DNA of 17,493 nucleotides, from contig JBDZVI010000063.1 of the NCBI GenBank assembly GCA_040255585.1, forward strand, positions 1 through 17,493, read 5' to 3'. Source of the stretch: JAAYYF01 sp040255585. Lineage in GTDB: Bacteria; Deinococcota; Deinococci; Deinococcales; Trueperaceae. The notes beneath the pieces were generated by a model, which saw only the letters and a list, made by a program, of their open reading frames with translations, had not been told where the DNA came from and searched no databases. This document shows positions 14,244 through 17,493 of this stretch, in pieces (the stretch's first letter is position 1; every line of letters starts with the position of its first letter). A program made the translations under genes and the position numbers.

Positions 14244-15118
14244 TTACCACGCCTGCGAGGGCGGGATGCCTGGGAGCCGGTCAGTAGGAGTCGGGGATGA
14301 CGATGTAGCAACGATCGGGTTCTGTTCGTACGCTTGAACCGGCGTCAGCTTGTCGAGGCTCAAATGCTGTCGCTCGTTGTTGTAGTACTCGACGTATGCA
14401 GCGATTCCCTGCCTGGCGCTCCTGAGGTCTTCGTACGCATGCAGGTAGACGTGCTCGTACTTCAGGCTCCACCAGAATCGTTCCATGAAGACGTTGTCGC
14501 GCCAACTGCCTTCCCGGTCCATGCTGATCTTTACGCCCCGCGCCACCAGGTTGCCGGTGAAGGCTCGTGAGGTGAACTGGCTGCCTTGAATATCTCCGGT
14601 CGCCCGAAGCGCTCCAGGGCCTCCGTGAGGGCCTCCAGGCAGAAGCGCGTGTCCAGGCTGTTCGACAACCGCCACGCCAGCAGGCGGCGGGTAGCGACGT
14701 CCATGATCGCCGTGAGGTAAGCGAAGCCCCGGGCCATGGGGATGTAGGTGATGTCAGCAGCCCACACGAGGTTCGGGCGGTCGATGACTAGGCCGTCAAG
14801 TCAGTACGGGTAGACCTTATGCCCGGCGCCGACTCCACGTTTCGTGGTGCGCGGCTTCGGGTAGATGGGGCTCAAGCCCATCACGCGTATCAACCGCAAT
14901 AGGCGCTTGCGGTTCACCGTGAAGCCCTTACCCTTGAGTTCGTCAGCCAGCCGGCGACTACCCAGGAACGGCCGCAGCAGGTGGATCTCGTCAATCTCGC
15001 GCATCACCTCCAGCTCCTCGACCGGCACGATCACTGGCTGGTAGTAGAAGCTGCTGCGGTTCACATTCAGCAGTTCGCACTGGCGCGTGACCGGCAGGTC
15101 ACGCTGCGTGTCGATCAT
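14244..15118 (-). pseudogene. IS3-family transposase OrfB, broken by a stop and a frameshift
   Basis: Three pieces add up to a normal OrfB of about 290 residues. Piece 1 (15118-14804) has the HTH_21-like start 'TRQCELLNVNRSSFYYQP', then 'GSRRLADELKGKGFTVNRKRLLRLIRVMGL'. It ends at an in-frame TGA (14801-14803) after 'HKVYPY'. Piece 2 continues in the same frame with 'VIDRPNLVWAADITYIP', which carries the first catalytic Asp. Near 14581-14590 the frame shifts: 'RFGRPEIF' is followed, in another frame, by 'QGSQFTS', and the expected N-T-D between them is gone. Piece 3 has 'FMERFWWSLKYEHVYLHAYEDL', with the catalytic Glu, and 'YNNERQHLSLDKLTPVQAYEQ'. The second catalytic Asp is therefore deleted. 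It is a dead gene. Confidence 0.85.
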
Positions 15119-15138
15119 GCTTCTGCGTTCGTGTGGGC

Positions 15139-15318
15139 TCAGCGCTCGAGCGCTTTGGACAAAAAAACGCGTACCATCGTCAACTCACTGATCTTCACCA
15201 GCAACTCCTTGGCGTCAGCCTCGCCGTCCCGGTGACGCTCCGCTGCCGGCGTGAACAGGTTCGAGGCGCCCTCCAACAACTGCCGCTTCCAGGCGCCGAC
15301 CTGGTTGGCGTGCAGCCC
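15139..15318 (-). pseudogene. IS3-family OrfA, C-terminal stump
   Basis: The 59 visible residues, 'LHANQVGAWKRQLLEGASNLF' through 'KELLVKISELTMVRVFLSKALER', match the last part of an OrfA helix-turn-helix and leucine-zipper protein (normally about 90-100 residues). The N-terminal helix-turn-helix is lost exactly at 15318, where the second terminal repeat begins. A run of seven T on the coding strand lies in the codons for V-F-L near the end, close to where programmed slippage into OrfB is often found in this family. Confidence 0.75.
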
Positions 15319-15353
15319 TGGCCCCCGTTCTTAGACAGGTGGGGCTTGGTTCA
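15319..15353 (+). repeat. IS3-type terminal repeat, copy 2 (orphan end)
   Basis: Starts TGGCCCCCGTTCTTAGACAG, a diverged copy of 14203-14237 in direct orientation. Read inward it points into the glycoside hydrolase gene, where no transposase sequence follows, so it is the orphan end of a second, otherwise deleted element. Its last three bases, TCA (15351-15353), are the stop codon of the minus-strand glycoside hydrolase gene. Confidence 0.65.
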
Positions 15354-16652
15354 AGCTCTCCGATCCCCCAACCCTCGCCACCAACCGACCACAGATGGAT
15401 CCCTCACGCTCGCTCGGGCGTAAAGGTACATCCCTGCCGACCACGCCTGCAGCGGATGCCCCATCGCCCGGCCGGAGAGCCCGTGGATCCACTCGTTGAA
15501 CTCCCACGGCCCGAGCTTGCCGAGGCGGTTGGCCTGAGCGAGGCGCACTAGTTGCGCCTCGGCGCTGTCCGCGAAGCCACGCGCCGCGAGGGCGGCAACG
15601 TAGAAGCCGCCTATGAACGGCCAGATGCCGCCGTTATGGTACTGGTGCGGGAGGTTGAGGTTCCTGCTCCTGAAGTACTCGCGCCAGTCGCGGTCGCCGG
15701 GGTAGATGGGCGGGTAGAACGCCCGCAGCGGGTATGGAGCGTTGGCGCCGGCGGCTTCCGCGTACCGCAGGATCGTTGCCGTTTGATCCTCGTCGGCTAG
15801 GCCGACCAGGATGGCGAGCATGTTGCCGAGGCCGTCGAAGGCAGTGCCGAACTCTCTGAACCCAAGCCACGGCAGGAAGTACGGCATCTCCGTCAGGGTC
15901 GCGGTGTTCTGGTAAAGCAGGAACCACTCGAGCCGCTCTTCGCGAAGTGCCTCTAGCTGCTCACCGAACTTGGTGCCGTCCCAAGGGCGATCGAGCCAGA
16001 ACAGGAGCCGGATCTTGCGTGCGGCATCGGCGGCCAACTCCAGGTAGCTCTTCGAAGACGCGACCGCGCTTCGCGGCGCCCGGCCCGTAGCCATCGCCAT
16101 GCTGCCCATGGCGCGTAACGCCGCCACGTAAAGCACGTTGTCGTACAGGACATTGTACCGCACGGAGTAGAGATCGGCCCAGTCGCCGGCCTCCGGCACC
16201 TCCAGCAGGCCGCAGGCGTTCATGTCCTGATAGCGCAGCCATACCAGCGCGCGCTCCAGTGAGTTCCAGCTGGAATCGATGAACTCGGCGTCGTTGCTCG
16301 CCGCGAGATCGAAGTAGTGTCCGAGGATGAACCAGAGGTTCGCGTCTACCGCGCCGGCGTTCTCCGTCGTGACGGAGTTGGTGCGGGTATCGAAGTTGAG
16401 CGGGATCATGCCCAGCTCGGTCTGGCTTCTGCGCAGCGTCTCCAACGACGCCCTCGCGCATGCCATGAGCTCCCCGTCTCCGGAGGCGTACGCTCCGAGT
16501 GAGGTGATCGGCGCATCACGCGCCCACACCTGAGGGTATCCGCCTGGCAAGGCAGATGCCTTGAAGCCTGCCGGGGTCACGCACCTTCGGAGGACACCGA
16601 GCGCTTCTTCCCAGCCCTCCTCGATCGACGCCGCATCGTTCGGCTGTGTCAT
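15351..16652 (-). CDS. Glycoside hydrolase with an (alpha/alpha)6-barrel pattern (debranching/invertase/glucosylglycerate-hydrolase-like)
   Basis: A 433-residue soluble enzyme, probably cytosolic, with no signal peptide. Patterns typical of (alpha/alpha)6 glycosidases: 'GGYPQVWARDAPIT' (37-50) with an acidic residue in the substrate pocket, 'IPLNFDTRTNSVTTENAGAVDANLWFILGHYFDLA' (83-117), 'EAGDWADLYSVRYNVLYDNVLYVAAL' (154-179), 'QYHNGGIWPFIGGFYVAAL' (337-355) and 'WEFNEWIHGLSGRAMGHPLQAWSAGMYLYA' (383-412). Proteins like this are often named amylo-alpha-1,6-glucosidase; GH100-like invertase or GH63-like glucosylglycerate hydrolase are equally possible, and I cannot choose. The ATG at 16652 has AAGGAG 6 bases upstream; ATG 16691 lies in the leader hairpin and is rejected. 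The core ends normally, but the last residues and the stop lie at the border of an IS3-type end, so the tail has probably been replaced. Confidence 0.78.
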   Translation of the reverse strand: MTQPNDAASIEEGWEEALGVLRRCVTPAGFKASALPGGYPQVWARDAPITSLGAYASGDGELMACARASLETLRRSQTELGMIPLNFDTRTNSVTTENAGAVDANLWFILGHYFDLAASNDAEFIDSSWNSLERALVWLRYQDMNACGLLEVPEAGDWADLYSVRYNVLYDNVLYVAALRAMGSMAMATGRAPRSAVASSKSYLELAADAARKIRLLFWLDRPWDGTKFGEQLEALREERLEWFLLYQNTATLTEMPYFLPWLGFREFGTAFDGLGNMLAILVGLADEDQTATILRYAEAAGANAPYPLRAFYPPIYPGDRDWREYFRSRNLNLPHQYHNGGIWPFIGGFYVAALAARGFADSAEAQLVRLAQANRLGKLGPWEFNEWIHGLSGRAMGHPLQAWSAGMYLYARASVRDPSVVGWWRGLGDRRA

Positions 16653-16668
16653 CTCGCGCTCCTTCAGG

Positions 16669-16718
16669 GTTGGCCACCGTCGGGTGGCCAACGACTGGGG
16701 CCATGGGTTCTTGGCCCC
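16669..16718 (-). promoter_or_regulatory. Two tandem hairpins in the glycoside hydrolase leader
   Basis: GTTGGCCACC (16669-16678), loop GTCG, GGTGGCCAAC (16683-16692) is a perfect 10-pair stem. Next to it GGGGCCA (16697-16703), 8-base loop, TGGCCCC (16712-16718) forms a 7-pair stem. Both lie between the promoter and the ribosome site of the glycoside hydrolase gene, so they may act as operators or as mRNA structures controlling translation. Confidence 0.55.
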
Positions 16719-16738
16719 TCGTGATAGAAATATCGCGC

Positions 16739-16805
16739 ATCGTACCAGTGTGCGCCGTAGTTACTGAACCTAAGGTTCACCCACAGGCTCCGAAAGTGGT
16801 TTAAT
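16739..16805. promoter_or_regulatory. Divergent promoters sharing a 15-base palindrome
   Basis: TGAACC-TAA-GGTTCA (16765-16779) is a perfect palindrome. Its right half begins TTCACC (16776-16781), 18 bases before TTTAAT (16800-16805), a candidate plus-strand promoter for the alpha/beta hydrolase. On the minus strand, TTCAGT (16768-16763) lies 18 bases before TACGAT (16744-16739) with an extended TG, a candidate promoter for the glycoside hydrolase. A protein bound to the palindrome would cover both -35 boxes. Confidence 0.5.
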
Positions 16806-16929
16806 GAGGCATGAGGATCTCCACGCTCGTCTCCGACGCTAACCGACCATCGTCATCGTGCCGGGGGACGACGCGCTCGCGAGCGGGGCATCCGGTCTCC
16901 GTGGTCCCTCGGATGGCGAGGGGCCGTTA

Positions 16930-17493
16930 GTGAACCAACAGGTCGGATACCGCCAGATCAGCGTTCCTTTCGGCGAAATGCGAGTGCGGACGTGGGGCGA
17001 CCCCAGCCTTCCGGCCCTGCTGCTCCTGCATGGTTTGGGGTCTACCAACCGGATATGGGACTTGTGCATACCTTTCCTTAGTGGTTCATACTATCTGGTC
17101 GCTCCGGATCAGCGCGGTCACGGCGGGTCCAGTAAACCCGCCGACGGCTACGGCTGGACCGAGGTCACGGACGACGCCGTTCGGCTGCTCGATGGGCTCG
17201 GGCTCGAGCGGGCCTACGTGATGGGCCACTCGTGGGGCGGGGACGTGACCCTCGAGCTCGCCGTCAGGCATCCCGGCAGGGTAGAAGCCATCTGCCTCGT
17301 CGACGGCGGCATCATCGACTTCCGTGCGCACATGGAGTGGCCGGAAGCCAGGAGGCTGCTCGAACCTAAGAAGGTCTGCGGGTTCACGCTCGAGGAACTC
17401 AAGGCGGCGATCGAACCCTGGTTGCGCTCGTTGCCCGCTCCAGAACAGCATGAGGTCATCCTGGCCAACTACGAGGTCCGGAGCGACGGCACC
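16930..17493 (+). CDS. Alpha/beta hydrolase (3' partial)
   Basis: The frame is open to the window end; 188 residues are visible, of about 260-290 expected. Alpha/beta-hydrolase features are clear: oxyanion 'LLLLHGLGSTNRIWD' (H34-G35), 'YLVAPDQRGHGGSSKP' (56-70) and the nucleophile elbow 'VMGHSWGG' with S101. 'ELAVRHPGRVEAICLVDGG' follows (109-127). The acid and His of the triad lie beyond the edge or cannot be assigned. GTG 16930 has GAGGGG 6 bases upstream; the same frame stays open back to a TAA at 16840-16842, so a start such as GTG 16858 is possible. Substrate is unknown (ester, haloalkane, lactone or peptide). The gene is divergent from the glycoside hydrolase and may share its operator. 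Confidence 0.85.
   Translation, partial: MNQQVGYRQISVPFGEMRVRTWGDPSLPALLLLHGLGSTNRIWDLCIPFLSGSYYLVAPDQRGHGGSSKPADGYGWTEVTDDAVRLLDGLGLERAYVMGHSWGGDVTLELAVRHPGRVEAICLVDGGIIDFRAHMEWPEARRLLEPKKVCGFTLEELKAAIEPWLRSLPAPEQHEVILANYEVRSDGT

Larger units (their letters stand above)
14203..15318 (-). mobile_element. Decayed IS3-family element
   Basis: The element lies on the minus strand with an OrfA stump (15139-15318) and a broken OrfB (14244-15118). Its right terminal repeat begins TGGACCCTGTTCTTGGACAG at 14203 and reads inward. The matching left repeat, in inverted orientation, is missing: the OrfA stump instead abuts another IS3-type end at 15319 that points the other way. The element cannot move by itself. 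Together with the IS5 remnant it brackets the three-gene VWA-PP2C-kinase operon. Confidence 0.8.

Noticed and set aside
15141..15154. 14-base palindrome AGCGCTCGAGCGCT
   Set aside because: It lies in OrfA coding DNA at its stop codon; in such GC-rich sequence this is likely chance.
16811..16930. 39-codon plus-strand frame from ATG 16811, ending at the hydrolase start
   Set aside because: There is no ribosome site and the composition is unlikely to encode a protein; TTTAAT just upstream is better read as a -10 box.
1..17493. CRISPR arrays, tRNA and rRNA genes
   Set aside because: I saw no regularly spaced repeats, no tRNA-like T-loop/CCA patterns and no rRNA segments on either strand by eye.

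Overview
The window is high-GC bacterial chromosome (one hand-counted 60-base line, 8581-8640, has 44 G/C) with a lower-GC insert in the middle (11281-11340 has 32 G/C). Signal peptides of the A-S-A|Q type, a lipobox protein, and two genes whose ATG lies 7-8 bases after a TANNNT -10 box with no ribosome binding site suggest a member of the Deinococcota (Deinococcus/Truepera-like). This is an inference from style; no phylogenetic marker gene is present.

Layout. 1-818: 3' part of a Gfo/Idh/MocA oxidoreductase. 941-5977 (minus): an operon with a solute-binding protein, two Dpp/Gsi-type permeases and a gamma-glutamyltransferase-like hydrolase. It is driven by a near-consensus promoter that lies back to back with an Lrp/AsnC regulator gene (6085-6561). 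The operon looks like an uptake and breakdown route for gamma-glutamyl compounds or small peptides, but its ATPase genes are absent from the window. 6732-9513: small housekeeping genes. These are a MazG-like pyrophosphohydrolase, an unrecognised 103-residue protein, a truncated SDR, a DoxX membrane protein divergent from a TetR regulator, and a lipoprotein.

9635-15353 is an accessory island. It opens with an N-terminally truncated IS5-type transposase and closes with a decayed IS3-type element. Between them is a compact three-gene operon (10431-14057, plus): a VWA/TerY-like protein, a PP2C phosphatase, and a protein kinase carrying two membrane segments, a helix-hairpin-helix region and a topoisomerase-type zinc ribbon. 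This is the architecture of the TerY-P phosphorylation triad, known from Ter stress systems and reported as anti-phage. It is the most interesting content of the window. The logic I infer is a sensor/scaffold (VWA) plus opposing kinase and phosphatase, acting on a membrane-anchored, DNA-touching output module.

15351-17493: a minus-strand (alpha/alpha)6-type glycoside hydrolase whose stop codon lies inside an IS3-type end, and a divergent alpha/beta hydrolase cut by the window edge. Their putative promoters share one palindrome.
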